64,000 nucleotides of DNA from NCBI GenBank assembly GCA_016212085.1, contig JACRHL010000003.1:124001-188000 (forward strand), written 5' to 3'. The DNA comes from Nitrospirota bacterium. GTDB lineage: Bacteria; Nitrospirota; JACRHL01. Positions 19,669 through 28,442 of the stretch are shown piece after piece (position 1 is the stretch's first letter; every line of letters starts with the position of its first letter). Below the pieces are notes generated by a model that was not told where the DNA came from, made no database searches, and was given only the letters and a program-made list of their open reading frames with translations. Made by a program: the position numbers and the translations under genes.

Positions 19669-19693
19669 GACGAACGTTCCTTCCTGCCTTGGA

Positions 19694-20983
19694 TCAATGG
19701 CCGTGGCGCGCCGCCTTGGCGCCGATGTCGCGCCGGTAGTGCATGCCCTCGCAGTGGATCTGCCCCACCGCGTTGTAGGCCCGGTCGATGGCGCCCTGGA
19801 TGTCGGCGGCGCGGGCGGTCACCCCCAGCACGCGGCCGCCGGCGGTGACGATGTTCTTGCCGTCCCTGGCGGTGCCCGCGTGGAACACGGTCACCCCCTC
19901 GTAGGCGGCGGCCTTGTCCAGCCCGGTGATGACGCACCCCTTGCTGGCGGTTTCCGGGTAGCCGGCGGAGGCCAACACCACGCACACGGCGGCGGCGTCC
20001 GACCAGCGCACCAGGTCGGGGGTCAGGCGGCCGTGGGCGGCGGCGTCGAAGATGGCCAGCAGGTCCGAGTCGAGGCGCATCAGGATGGGCTGGGTCTCCG
20101 GGTCGCCAAAGCGGGCGTTGAACTCCAGCACCTTGAAGGCGCCGTCCTTGATCATCAGCCCGGCGTAGAGGATGCCCTGGAACGGCATGCCGTCCGCCCG
20201 CATGCCGTCGACCACCGGACGCATGGCCTGCTCCAGGGCCCGCTTTTCCAGCTCCGGGGTCATCACCGGGGCCGGCGAGTAGGCGCCCATGCCGCCGGTG
20301 TTGGGGCCGCGGTCGCCGTCGAACACGCGCTTGTGGTCCTGGGCGGAGACCATGGGCACGATGGTCTCGCCGTCGGTGAACACCAGGAACGAGGCCTCCT
20401 CCCCGTCCAGGAACTCCTCGATCACCACCTTGCCGCCGGCGTCGCCGAACACCCTTTCAACCATCATGTCGTCGATGGCCTGATTGGCCTCGTCGAGGGT
20501 CTCGGCGATGACCACGCCCTTGCCCGCCGCCAGGCCGTCGGCCTTGATGACATAGGGCGGGGACAGCCGGGCCAGGCGCGCCTTGGCCTGGTCCGGGTCG
20601 GTAAAGGCCCAGGCGCCGGCGGTGGGCACGCCGTAGCGGGTCATGATCTCCTTGGAGAAGGCCTTGCTGCCCTCGATCCGCGCCGCCCTGGCGCTGGGGC
20701 CGAAGATGGCCAGCCCGGCCGCCTGGAAACGGTCGGCGATGCCCTTCATGAGCGGCACCTCGGGGCCGACCACCGTCAGGTCGATGCGCTCCCTGGTAGC
20801 GAAGGCCAGCAGCGCGTCCACGTTGTCGGCGGCGATGTCCACGCAGGTGGCCACCTGGGCGATGCCGGCGTTGCCGGGCGCCACGTAGAGCTTTTCCAGG
20901 TTGGGGCTCTGGGCGAGCTTCCAGGCCATGGCGTGCTCGCGGCCGCCGGAGCCCACCAACAGTACCTTCATGTGCTGCTTCAT
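19694..20983 (-). CDS. purD: Phosphoribosylamine-glycine ligase
   Basis: PurD joins glycine to phosphoribosylamine with ATP in purine synthesis. The 429-residue product is a full-length ATP-grasp enzyme with N-terminal VLLVGSGGREHAMAW, the ATP-binding VIKADGLAAGKGV, and GFNARFGDPETQ-like metal ligands (here EFNARFGDPETQPIL). An ATG four codons downstream of the first one is an equally good start. A TATAAC -10-like hexamer lies in the gap upstream, but no clear -35 box was seen. Confidence 0.96.
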   Translation of the reverse strand: MKQHMKVLLVGSGGREHAMAWKLAQSPNLEKLYVAPGNAGIAQVATCVDIAADNVDALLAFATRERIDLTVVGPEVPLMKGIADRFQAAGLAIFGPSARAARIEGSKAFSKEIMTRYGVPTAGAWAFTDPDQAKARLARLSPPYVIKADGLAAGKGVVIAETLDEANQAIDDMMVERVFGDAGGKVVIEEFLDGEEASFLVFTDGETIVPMVSAQDHKRVFDGDRGPNTGGMGAYSPAPVMTPELEKRALEQAMRPVVDGMRADGMPFQGILYAGLMIKDGAFKVLEFNARFGDPETQPILMRLDSDLLAIFDAAAHGRLTPDLVRWSDAAAVCVVLASAGYPETASKGCVITGLDKAAAYEGVTVFHAGTARDGKNIVTAGGRVLGVTARAADIQGAIDRAYNAVGQIHCEGMHYRRDIGAKAARHGH

Positions 20984-21153
20984 GCCGTGGGGGAATCCCT
21001 CAAATACGCGTCGTCGCGGTTATACACTAAAAAAACACCGGCGCGGTTCGCACGGGGTGGCGGATAGTGTAACCGAATTCCGCACGCCCGGCCGAGGGGC
21101 CTCCCGATAACCGCCGCGAGGGGCCGCGGGCGGCGGGCGGACGATTTCCCGCA

Positions 21154-21183
21154 TTGACCGGCATGGGAGGCCGCAACTACAAT
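21154..21183 (+). promoter_or_regulatory. Candidate sigma70 promoter of panD
   Basis: TTGACC (21154-21159) and TACAAT (21178-21183) are spaced by 18 bases, about 75 bases upstream of the panD start. Each hexamer matches the sigma70 consensus at five of six positions. Confidence 0.6.
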
Positions 21184-21258
21184 AGCGTGTTTCCAGATAG
21201 TTACCGACGCCGCGATCCCGACGGCCGCGCGTCCTTAATTGGGGTGGAAGGCGAAACG

Positions 21259-21654
21259 ATGCGACTCACCATGCTCAAATCCAAGGTTCACCGCCTCACG
21301 GTGACCGAGGCCTGCCTGCACTACGAGGGCAGCTTCACCCTGGACGAGTCCCTCATGGAGGCGGCCGACCTGGTGCCCTACGAGCGCATCGAGATCTACA
21401 ACATCAACAACGGCAACCGCTTCGCCACCTACGTCATCCCCGGCCCGCGCGGGCGGGGCGACGCGTGCATCAACGGCGCCGCCGCGCGCCTGGGCGACAA
21501 GGGCGACCTGATCATCGTCGCCGCCTACTGCGACCTGGACAGGCACGAGTTGGCCGACTTCTCGCCCATCAACGTCTACGTGCACGCCGACAACTCCATC
21601 CGCGCGGTGGTCACCGGCGTGGTGACGGCGCCGTTCCACCCCTTCCCCACCGCC
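21259..21654 (+). CDS. panD: Aspartate 1-decarboxylase proenzyme
   Basis: PanD makes beta-alanine from aspartate for pantothenate and coenzyme A. The product is about 132 residues and begins [18 protein letters not shown]. It carries the Gly-Ser self-cleavage site in [10 protein letters not shown], where Ser25 becomes the pyruvoyl group, and the conserved INGAAARL block. Its C-terminus is slightly longer than in E. coli. The start is chosen because the family begins at this Met. It is a single gene followed by a terminator, and no other pan gene is near. Confidence 0.95.
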
Positions 21655-21678
21655 TGATCCGGGATAGAATGCGCCCAC

Positions 21679-21702
21679 GGGCCCGCCCCGCGCGGGCCCT
21701 TT
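21679..21702 (+). terminator. Intrinsic terminator after panD
   Basis: A GGGCCCG stem (21679-21685) pairs with CGGGCCC (21693-21699) across a short loop, followed directly by TTT. It starts about 20 bases beyond the panD stop codon. Confidence 0.6.
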
Positions 21703-21869
21703 CATAAGTGCCCCGCCAGGCCACCTGGAGCGTCCATGTCCCCCGCCGCCACGCCGGAGGCGGACCAATCCTTTTTTCCGGAGACCGCCTTCCACCCCGC
21801 TCGCGCCCGTCTAAGATAAAAAGACGCGCTATCCGCGCATCCGGCAGGACCCACCCGAAGGAGCACGAC

Positions 21870-22550
21870 GTGGTCGTCATCCCCTATCAGTTCAAAGGCA
21901 AGGACGAGCTGCGCAAGTGGCTGTGGAAGTACCTGAGCGACTACCACCTGACCATGGTCCCGCGCCCCTGCTTCGCCCGCGTGCCCAGCTTCAAGGCCAC
22001 CCACGTGGCCACCGCCCGGCTGACCGCCCGGCCCGAATGGCAGGCGGCGGACACGGTGGTGATCGCCCCGGACGACGTGACCACCGAGGCCCGCCGCGAG
22101 GCCATCCGCCAGAACAAGCGCCTGTTCGTGCCGCTGCCCAAGAGCGAGCGCGCCGTGCTGCTGGAAAAGGTGGATCCGGGCCAGGCCACCCCCGCCTCGC
22201 TCATGAAGGAGATCGGCCGTTTCGGCCGCGAGGTGCCGCTGGCGGAGCTGAAGGGGGCGCCATTGCTGATCACCGGCGCCGTGTCCGTGGACCGCTTCGG
22301 CAACTGGCTGGGGCAGGGGGAGATCTTTGGCGAGCTGCACCCCTCCCTGGTCCGCGCCGACGGCATCCTGGCCGGCGCGTTCCGGGTGGCGGTGGTGGAC
22401 GACATGCAGATCTTCGAGGATTTCGAGTATCTCATGGACCCGGCGGACGCCAAGCTGGACCTGGCGGTCACCAAGACCAAGGCCGTGGCGCCCGAGCCCC
22501 GCACCGGGCCGCCCACCGCCCCCCACACCGGCCCCATCCTGATCCGCTGA
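21870..22550 (+). CDS. 5-formyltetrahydrofolate cyclo-ligase family protein (MTHFSD-like)
   Basis: The 226-residue product looks like the 5-FCL/MTHFSD superfamily, whose best known member converts 5-formyl-THF to 5,10-methenyl-THF with ATP. Supporting segments are RVPSFKATHVATARL near the N-terminus, IRQNKRLFVPLPK, and the nucleotide-loop-like DRFGNWLGQGEIFGEL, which resembles the MTHFSD version rather than the canonical YgfA loop ending YDR. The GTG start at 21870 is preceded by AAGGAG at eight bases. The substrate may differ from that of true FCL. It stands alone between panD and the HspQ-like gene. Confidence 0.65.
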   Translation: MVVIPYQFKGKDELRKWLWKYLSDYHLTMVPRPCFARVPSFKATHVATARLTARPEWQAADTVVIAPDDVTTEARREAIRQNKRLFVPLPKSERAVLLEKVDPGQATPASLMKEIGRFGREVPLAELKGAPLLITGAVSVDRFGNWLGQGEIFGELHPSLVRADGILAGAFRVAVVDDMQIFEDFEYLMDPADAKLDLAVTKTKAVAPEPRTGPPTAPHTGPILIR

Positions 22551-22672
22551 CCCGATCGTGACCGGGCATCATGGCGCCCCACCCGCCGACCGAAAAGGGG
22601 GCATGCGCGCTTTCCGGGCACTCCCAGCCACCCGCCGGGCCGCCGGCCAGGCCGCGCGCTATGCTTGAACCA

Positions 22673-22687
22673 TGGGGTGATTCCCCA
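22673..22687. promoter_or_regulatory. Inverted repeat upstream of HspQ-like gene
   Basis: TGGGG-TGATT-CCCCA forms a five-base-pair inverted repeat ending 25 bases before the start codon, just downstream of a TATGCT -10-like hexamer. It could be an operator or a leader hairpin, and function is not shown. Confidence 0.3.
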
Positions 22688-22712
22688 CCCGGCCGCAACG
22701 GAAGGTGACCAC

Positions 22713-23237
22713 ATGACCGCAACCGCCCTCGCCAGCGACCAACTGCCCTACCTGATCCAGCTACTGGACGACGACACCCCCGCGGTGCGCCAGGCGGTGC
22801 TGGACGCGTTGATGGCGTTCGGGCCGGAACTGGACGGGGCACTGTGCTCCCTGACGCCGCCCCCCACGGCGGAGCAGTGGCGCCTGCTGCGCGACCTGGT
22901 GGCGTTGTGCCGGAGCGACTTGCGGCCGGCGGCGGCGTTCGCCCCCGGCGACGTGGTGTGCCACGCGCGCTACGGCTACCGGGGCGTGGTGGTGCACGCC
23001 ACCCCCTGCTTCGACGGCGACGAGGAGTGGTACCGGCGCGCCCAGACCCAGCCCGACAAGAACCAGCCGTGGTACCACGTGCTGGTGCACAACACCGGCC
23101 AGGTGACCTACGCCGCCCAGACCAGCCTGGAGGCGGACGGCTCCGGGGAGGCGGTGAGCCATCCCTACATCCCGTTCTTTTTTGCCGATTTCGCCGACGG
23201 CCGCTACCTCCGCAACGAGCGGCCCTGGCCGGAATAG
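22713..23237 (+). CDS. HspQ/YccV-domain protein with N-terminal helical repeat
   Basis: The C-terminal 100 residues match the HspQ (YccV, hemimethylated-DNA-binding) fold: GDVVCHARYGYRGVVV, EEWYRRAQTQPDKNQPWYHVLV and GSGEAVSHPYI correspond to the conserved blocks of E. coli HspQ. HspQ modulates Lon protease specificity and DnaA levels. Unlike the roughly 105-residue HspQ, this 174-residue protein has about 70 extra N-terminal residues that look like a HEAT-type helical repeat (LPYLIQLLDDDTPAVRQAVLDAL). The ATG follows GGAAGGTG. It converges on rho with only ten bases between stop codons. Confidence 0.78.
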   Translation: MTATALASDQLPYLIQLLDDDTPAVRQAVLDALMAFGPELDGALCSLTPPPTAEQWRLLRDLVALCRSDLRPAAAFAPGDVVCHARYGYRGVVVHATPCFDGDEEWYRRAQTQPDKNQPWYHVLVHNTGQVTYAAQTSLEADGSGEAVSHPYIPFFFADFADGRYLRNERPWPE

Positions 23238-23247
23238 GTAACGGGCG

Positions 23248-24351
23248 TCACCGCCCGGGCAGCGGCACCGAGGCCAGGAACGCCGCGTTGTCCGGGTGCT
23301 TCTCGAGGGCCTTGACCAGGGCGGTCACGGCATCCTCGGCGCGGCGCTCCGCCAGGGTCTTGCGGATCATGGCGATGCGCTCCGCGTCGTCCGGTGAGAA
23401 CAGCTCCGCCTCGCGGCGGGTGCCGCTGGCGGCGATGTCGATGGCGGGGAACACGCGCTGCTCCGCCAGGCGCCGGTCGAGCACGATCTCGCTGTTGCCG
23501 GTGCCCTTGAACTCCTCGAAAATCAGGTCGTCCATGCGGCTGCCGGTGTCGATCAGGGCGGTGGCGATGATGGTCACTGAGCCGCCCCCCTCGATGTTGC
23601 GCGCCAGGCCGAAGAAGCGCCGGGGCACCTCCAGCGCCCCCGCGTCCACCCCGCCGCTCATGGTGCGGCCGCTGCCGGAACCCTTCAGGTTGAAGGCGCG
23701 CCCCATGCGGGTGAGGGAGTCCACCAGCAGCACCACGTCGTGCCCGCACTCCAGCTCGCAGCGCACGTGGGCCAGGGTCAACTCCGCCAGTTCCACGTGC
23801 TCCCTGGGGCTCTGGTCGCTGGACGAGGACAGCACCTCCGCGTCCACGGCGCGGCGGAACATGGTCACCTCCTCGGGCCGCTCGTCGATGAGCAGCACGA
23901 TGATGCGCGTGTCCGGGTGGCCGGCGCGGATGCCCTGGGCCATGCCCTTGATGATCTCGGTCTTGCCCGCCTTGGGAGGGGAGGCGATCAGCCCGCGGGT
24001 GCCCTTGCCGATGGGGGCCACGATGTCCACCACGCGCATGGACATGTCGCCCGCGGCGCCCAGATTGAAGCGCGCCGTGGGGCTGATGGCCACCAGGTCC
24101 GCATAGCCGGTGCGGCGCTTGAAGTCACCCGGGGCCAGGCCGCACACCATGTCCACCCCGGTCAGCTCCGGTCCGCGGCCGCCCCAGCGGCAGGGGCCGG
24201 ACACGCGCGCCCCCTCCACCAGGGCGAAGCGGTCGATGAGCGGGCGGGGCACCACCGGGTCGCTCGGGTCCGGGCGGAACGAGCGCCGGGGGTCGCGCAG
24301 CACGCCGGCCTTCTTGGTGAGTTGCAGGATGCCCTGGACAATGTCGGTCAT
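23248..24351 (-). CDS. rho: Short Rho-type transcription termination factor
   Basis: Rho is a hexameric RNA-dependent ATPase that releases RNA from RNA polymerase. This version is only 367 residues against 419 in E. coli. It starts directly at the RNA-binding region (IVQGILQLTKKAGVLRD) and lacks the N-terminal helical bundle. The motor domain is intact: P-loop SPPKAGKTE (about 124-132), LLIDERPEEVT, the Q-loop region MSGGVDAGALE, IATALIDTGSRMDD and FKGTGNSE. The sequence upstream of the chosen ATG reads as low-complexity noncoding DNA. It may be the main Rho or a paralogue of a longer one encoded elsewhere. Confidence 0.9.
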   Translation of the reverse strand: MTDIVQGILQLTKKAGVLRDPRRSFRPDPSDPVVPRPLIDRFALVEGARVSGPCRWGGRGPELTGVDMVCGLAPGDFKRRTGYADLVAISPTARFNLGAAGDMSMRVVDIVAPIGKGTRGLIASPPKAGKTEIIKGMAQGIRAGHPDTRIIVLLIDERPEEVTMFRRAVDAEVLSSSSDQSPREHVELAELTLAHVRCELECGHDVVLLVDSLTRMGRAFNLKGSGSGRTMSGGVDAGALEVPRRFFGLARNIEGGGSVTIIATALIDTGSRMDDLIFEEFKGTGNSEIVLDRRLAEQRVFPAIDIAASGTRREAELFSPDDAERIAMIRKTLAERRAEDAVTALVKALEKHPDNAAFLASVPLPGR

Positions 24352-24620
24352 GGTGATTCCGCGTTGGGGTGGCGGCACCCGGAGGCGCGGGCGCGAGGCC
24401 CGGGTCTCCGGCGGCCGGGCAGGAGGCACGCCACTGGGCGGCCCGCGCAAGGATAACAGACCCGGCCGCGCGGCGTAACCGCCTTGCACCCGGCGGCGGT
24501 TATGCCACCGGCGCCGCATTTGGCACATGGGGAGCGCGTGGTTTATCCTGGGTCTCGCAACCGGGCCGTGCCCACGGGGCAGCATCCCCCCCCAACCCCG
24601 CCGCGTGGGCGGCATCAGTG

Positions 24621-25991
24621 ATGAGCCAGATCCAAACCGACCCGCCCCCCGCGCCGGCCGTTCACGAGCCGGCCCCGCCCCCCCGCATCGTCATCGTCGG
24701 CGGCGGCGCCGGCGGCCTGGAGCTGGCCACCCGCCTGGGCCACCGCCTGGGAAGGCGCGGCCATGCGGAGGTCACCCTGGTGGACGCCTCCCTCACCCAC
24801 CTGTGGAAGCCGCTCCTGCACGAGGTCGCCTCCGGCACCCTGGACTCGCAGGACGACGAGGTGTCGTTCCTGGCCCATGCCAAGCGCCACCACTTCCGCT
24901 TCCAGCTGGGCACCATGGCCGGGCTGGACCGGGCGCGGCGCACGCTGCTCCTGGCCGCCATCGACGACGAGGACGGCCACATCATGATCCCCGGCCGGGA
25001 GCTGCCGTACGACAAGCTGATCGTCGCCATCGGCAGCGTGTCCAACGATTTTGGCGTGGAGGGGGTGCGCGAGCACTGCCTGTTCCTGGACAGCCGTGAG
25101 CAGGCGGACCGCTTCCAGCACATCTTCCTGACCCACTTCATCAAGGCCCAGACCCAGGCGGTGCCGCCCGGCGAAGGGCAGATGAAGGTGGCCCTCATCG
25201 GCGGCGGCGCCACGGGCGTGGAGCTGGCCGCCGAGCTGCACCACGTGAGCCGCCTCCTGGTGGCCTACGGCTTCGACCGCATCGTGCCGGAGCGCGACCT
25301 GAAGCTGGTGCTCATCGAGGCGGCGGAGCGGCTGGTGCCCGCCGTTCCCGAGCGCATCAGCCAGATCGCCGAGCGCGAGCTGAGGCGCATCGGTGTCGAG
25401 GTCCACACGGGCACCCTGGTCACCCGCATCACCCGCGAGGGGGTGGAGACCCGGAACGGGGTGTGCTTCCCCGCCCGCTTCAAGGTGTGGACGGCGGGCA
25501 TCAGGGCGCCGTGCTTCCTGTCCACCCTGGGGCTGCAAACCAACCGCAGCGGCCAGCTGATGGTGCGCCCCACCCTGCAAAGCGTGGACGACGACGACGT
25601 TTTCGCCATCGGCGACTGCGCCGCCTGCCCCAGCGGCGTGGGCACGACCATCCTGCCCCCCACCGCGCAGGCCGCCCACCAGCAGGCGCTGCTGCTGGCG
25701 CGCAGCCTCGCCGGCCAGGTCCGCAAGGGCAGGCCGCTGGAGGCGTTCCAGTTCGTCAACCTGGGGGGGTTCGTCTCCCTGGGCGGGCACACGGCCACCG
25801 GCACCCTCATGGGCAACCTGCTGGGCAAGGTGGCGGCCACCCTGATCATCGAGGGGTGGCTGGCGCGCTTCACCTACCGGCTGCTGTACCGCAAACACCA
25901 GTGGGCGATCCACGGCGGCGTCCGCACCGTGCTCATGGTCCTGACCGACTGGGCCACGCGCCGCGGCCGCGCGCGCCTGAAGCTGCACTAG
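24621..25991 (+). CDS. ndh: Type II NADH:quinone oxidoreductase
   Basis: NDH-2 is a membrane-surface flavoprotein that passes electrons from NADH to quinone without pumping protons. The 456-residue product has an FAD motif VIVGGGAGGLELATRL, a second dinucleotide motif ALIGGGATGVELAAEL for NADH, and the FAD-contacting VFAIGDCAA. The C-terminus (KVAATLIIEGWLARFTYRLLYRKH) is an amphipathic membrane-anchoring region typical of the family. The ATG at 24621 sits next to a GTG at 24618. It diverges from rho. Confidence 0.9.
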   Translation: MSQIQTDPPPAPAVHEPAPPPRIVIVGGGAGGLELATRLGHRLGRRGHAEVTLVDASLTHLWKPLLHEVASGTLDSQDDEVSFLAHAKRHHFRFQLGTMAGLDRARRTLLLAAIDDEDGHIMIPGRELPYDKLIVAIGSVSNDFGVEGVREHCLFLDSREQADRFQHIFLTHFIKAQTQAVPPGEGQMKVALIGGGATGVELAAELHHVSRLLVAYGFDRIVPERDLKLVLIEAAERLVPAVPERISQIAERELRRIGVEVHTGTLVTRITREGVETRNGVCFPARFKVWTAGIRAPCFLSTLGLQTNRSGQLMVRPTLQSVDDDDVFAIGDCAACPSGVGTTILPPTAQAAHQQALLLARSLAGQVRKGRPLEAFQFVNLGGFVSLGGHTATGTLMGNLLGKVAATLIIEGWLARFTYRLLYRKHQWAIHGGVRTVLMVLTDWATRRGRARLKLH

Positions 25992-26099
25992 GGCCTGTCA
26001 ACACCAAGGCAAGGGCGCCATTCCCGCCGGGCCCGGCTGCTGGTATATTGGTACCCCTGCCGGTCCCGTGACGGGATGCCGGCAACAAGGGGGGAAACC

Positions 26100-26618
26100 A
26101 TGCGCTTGCTGGCGCGGCTGCTGCGGGTGCTCAACTCCGAAACCGATCCGGCGCAGATCAGCCTGGCCCTGTGCCTGGCCCTGATCTCCGGCCTGACACC
26201 GCTCCTCTCCCCGCACAACCTGGTGGTGCTGCTGCTGACGTTGGTGCTGCGGGTCAACCTGTCCACCTTCATCGCCGCCACCCTGGCCCTGTCGGGCATC
26301 GCCTATCTGCTGGACCCGTTGTTCCACCTGATCGGCCGCGCCGTCCTCACGCTCGACCTGCTTCAGGGAACCTGGACGGCCCTCTACAACACCACCTGGT
26401 TCCGCCTGGCGCACCTCAACAACACGGTGGTGATGGGCAGCCTGCTCAGCGCGCTGGCGCTGTTCGTGCCGGCGTTCTTCCTGGGCAACGCCCTCATCGT
26501 CCGCTACCGCCTGCACGTGCTGGCCTGGGTGCAGCGCCTGCACGTGGTGCGCCTGCTCAAGGCGAGCCGCCTGTACCAGGCCTACCGCGCCGCCGCCAAC
26601 CTGAGGGGCGCGCCATGA
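26100..26618 (+). CDS. TIGR03546-family membrane protein
   Basis: This 172-residue protein belongs to an uncharacterised family that is nearly always encoded next to a TIGR03545 member, as here. It starts LARLLRVLNSETDPAQISL and has about three hydrophobic segments (around residues 25-50, 58-82 and 115-140), so it is an inner-membrane protein. The conserved-looking ISGLTPLLSPHNL motif lies in the first. The ATG follows GGGGAAACC. Its stop overlaps the start of the next gene as ATGA, implying coupled translation. No enzymatic motif was seen. Confidence 0.8.
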   Translation: MRLLARLLRVLNSETDPAQISLALCLALISGLTPLLSPHNLVVLLLTLVLRVNLSTFIAATLALSGIAYLLDPLFHLIGRAVLTLDLLQGTWTALYNTTWFRLAHLNNTVVMGSLLSALALFVPAFFLGNALIVRYRLHVLAWVQRLHVVRLLKASRLYQAYRAAANLRGAP

Positions 26619-28318
26619 ACCGGTTGGGCCGCTTCATCCGCTGGCGCGGCCTGGCCGCCTTCGTCGTGCTGGTGACGGCCCTGACGCTGGGCTGGCTGCT
26701 GCTGGTGGACCGCATGGTCAAGGCGGGCTTCGAGGCCGCCGGCACCCGCGCCGTGGGCGCGCGGGTGGACGTGGGCGGGGCGGACCTGTCCCTGTTCCCG
26801 GCGGGGCTGACCCTCACCCGCATCCAGGTCACCGACCCGGACGCGCCCATGACCAACGCCGTCGAGATCGCGCGGGTGGCCATGACCATGGACGGCGCCT
26901 TGCTGCTGCGGCGCAAGGTGATCGTGGAGGAGATGGCCGTGGAGGGGGTGCGCCTGCACACCCCACGCAGCCGTTCCGGCGCCATCCACAAAGCCCCGAA
27001 GCCCGCCAGGGAGGCGGATCACGCCCTGTTCGGCCTGGCCCTCCCCGATCCGGACGCCCTGCTGCGCGAGGCGCGCCTGGAGGCCCTCCAGGCGGCGGAC
27101 GCCCTCAAGGCGGACCTGGCTGCGTTCCGGGCATCGTGGGAGAAGCAGATCGCGGAACTGCCGGACGACGACGACCTGAAGGCCTACCGGGAACGGATCA
27201 AGGCCTTGCAGCAGGCCAGGAAGGGCGGCATCGGCGCCGTTCTTGGCGCCGTCAAGGAGGTCAAGGCGCTCCAGGACGACATCCGGGCCGACGCCAAGGC
27301 GGTCCGGGATGCCCGGCAGCGTTTCCACGCCGAGCTGGCCCAACTGCAAGCCCGCCGCAAGGCGTTGCAGGACGCGCCGGCGGCGGAGGCGCGGCGCCTG
27401 GTGACGCGATTCGCCCACGACGCGGGGCTGGAGGGGACGCTCACCACCCTGGCGTTCACGGAGCGCGTCAGCGGCTGGGTGACCACCACCCACGGCTGGT
27501 ACCAGCGCCTGCGGCCATACATCGACCGCGCGCGCGCGGTGCACGATGCGGACGGGGCCCCCGCGCGGGGCACCGGCCAGGACATCCGCTTCCCCGAAAC
27601 CCACCCCCTGCCCGACCTGCTGGTGCGGCGGGCCAGCGTGTCGGTGCAACTGGCCGCGGGCGATCTGGCGGGAACGGTCACGAACCTTACTCCCGACCCG
27701 TCCACCCTGGGCCGGCCGCTGGTTTTCCGCTTCACCGGCGACCGGCTGAGGGGCATCGACCGGGTGGCCGTGGAAGGCACCCTGGACCACGTGCGGCCCG
27801 ACGCCCCCCGCGACCGGCTGGCCATCACCGTCAACGGCTACCGGGCCGACGGGCTGGCGCTGGTGCCGGGCGGGCCGCTGCCGCTCACCCTGGCGCGCGG
27901 ACGGGTGGATTTGGCGGTGCACGCCACCGTCGCGGGCGGCGACCGGCTTGCCGGCAGGCTCGCCCTCGGCCTGCGCGACGCCCGCCTGGAGGCGGAAGGT
28001 TCCCCGGCGGTCGCCAGGGCCCTGCAAGGGGTGAAGGCCGTGAACGCCCAGGCCACCCTGGGCGGCACCCTGGCACACCCCACGGTGGACGTCAGCACCA
28101 ATCTGGACGATCTGCTGCGCGCCGCCGCCGCCGAGGTGGCGCGGCAACGCCTGGAGACGCTGGAGGCGGACGTGCGGCAACGCCTCGCCCAGCGCCTCCG
28201 GGAGCGGCTGGGCGACGCGGACCCGGACGGTCTGGCCAAGGCCATCGGGGACCACCTGGCGGCCCGCGCCGGCGGCCTGGATGAGATATTGGCCGGCGTC
28301 CTGACGGGGAGGCCGTAG
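26615..28318 (+). CDS. TIGR03545-family AsmA-like envelope protein
   Basis: This 567-residue partner of the preceding gene has one N-terminal membrane anchor (about residues 14-35) and an AsmA-like beta start (VDVGGADLSLFPAGLTLTRIQV). A long charged, Ala/Arg-rich coiled-coil region follows (about residues 140-290), then a beta-rich C-terminal half (GYRADGLALVPGGPLPLTLARG, VDVSTNLDDLL). The family is known only as a rare two-gene pair in bacteria with outer membranes. The architecture suggests a periplasmic protein that reaches from the inner membrane toward the outer membrane; a role in lipid traffic is a guess. Confidence 0.78.
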   Translation: MNRLGRFIRWRGLAAFVVLVTALTLGWLLLVDRMVKAGFEAAGTRAVGARVDVGGADLSLFPAGLTLTRIQVTDPDAPMTNAVEIARVAMTMDGALLLRRKVIVEEMAVEGVRLHTPRSRSGAIHKAPKPAREADHALFGLALPDPDALLREARLEALQAADALKADLAAFRASWEKQIAELPDDDDLKAYRERIKALQQARKGGIGAVLGAVKEVKALQDDIRADAKAVRDARQRFHAELAQLQARRKALQDAPAAEARRLVTRFAHDAGLEGTLTTLAFTERVSGWVTTTHGWYQRLRPYIDRARAVHDADGAPARGTGQDIRFPETHPLPDLLVRRASVSVQLAAGDLAGTVTNLTPDPSTLGRPLVFRFTGDRLRGIDRVAVEGTLDHVRPDAPRDRLAITVNGYRADGLALVPGGPLPLTLARGRVDLAVHATVAGGDRLAGRLALGLRDARLEAEGSPAVARALQGVKAVNAQATLGGTLAHPTVDVSTNLDDLLRAAAAEVARQRLETLEADVRQRLAQRLRERLGDADPDGLAKAIGDHLAARAGGLDEILAGVLTGRP

Positions 28319-28331
28319 CCCCCCGTCCGGA

Positions 28332-28365
28332 CACCCCTCGAAACCGTCGCGGTCCGGGTGCAGGC
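28332..28365 (+). repeat. Possible degenerate fragment of the 143-bp repeat
   Basis: This stretch aligns with the first 40 bases of the 143-bp element found at 42702 and 46088, sharing CACC-CTC-AAACCGTCGC and GGTCCGNGTGCA with small gaps. The rest of the element is not recognisable here. It lies between two convergent genes. Confidence 0.4.
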
Positions 28366-28442
28366 CCCCCGCCTTCACGCCCAGCCGGGTGCCCTTCGGG
28401 AACGGGTAACCGGCGTCACGATGCCACGTCCCGACCCGGCGC

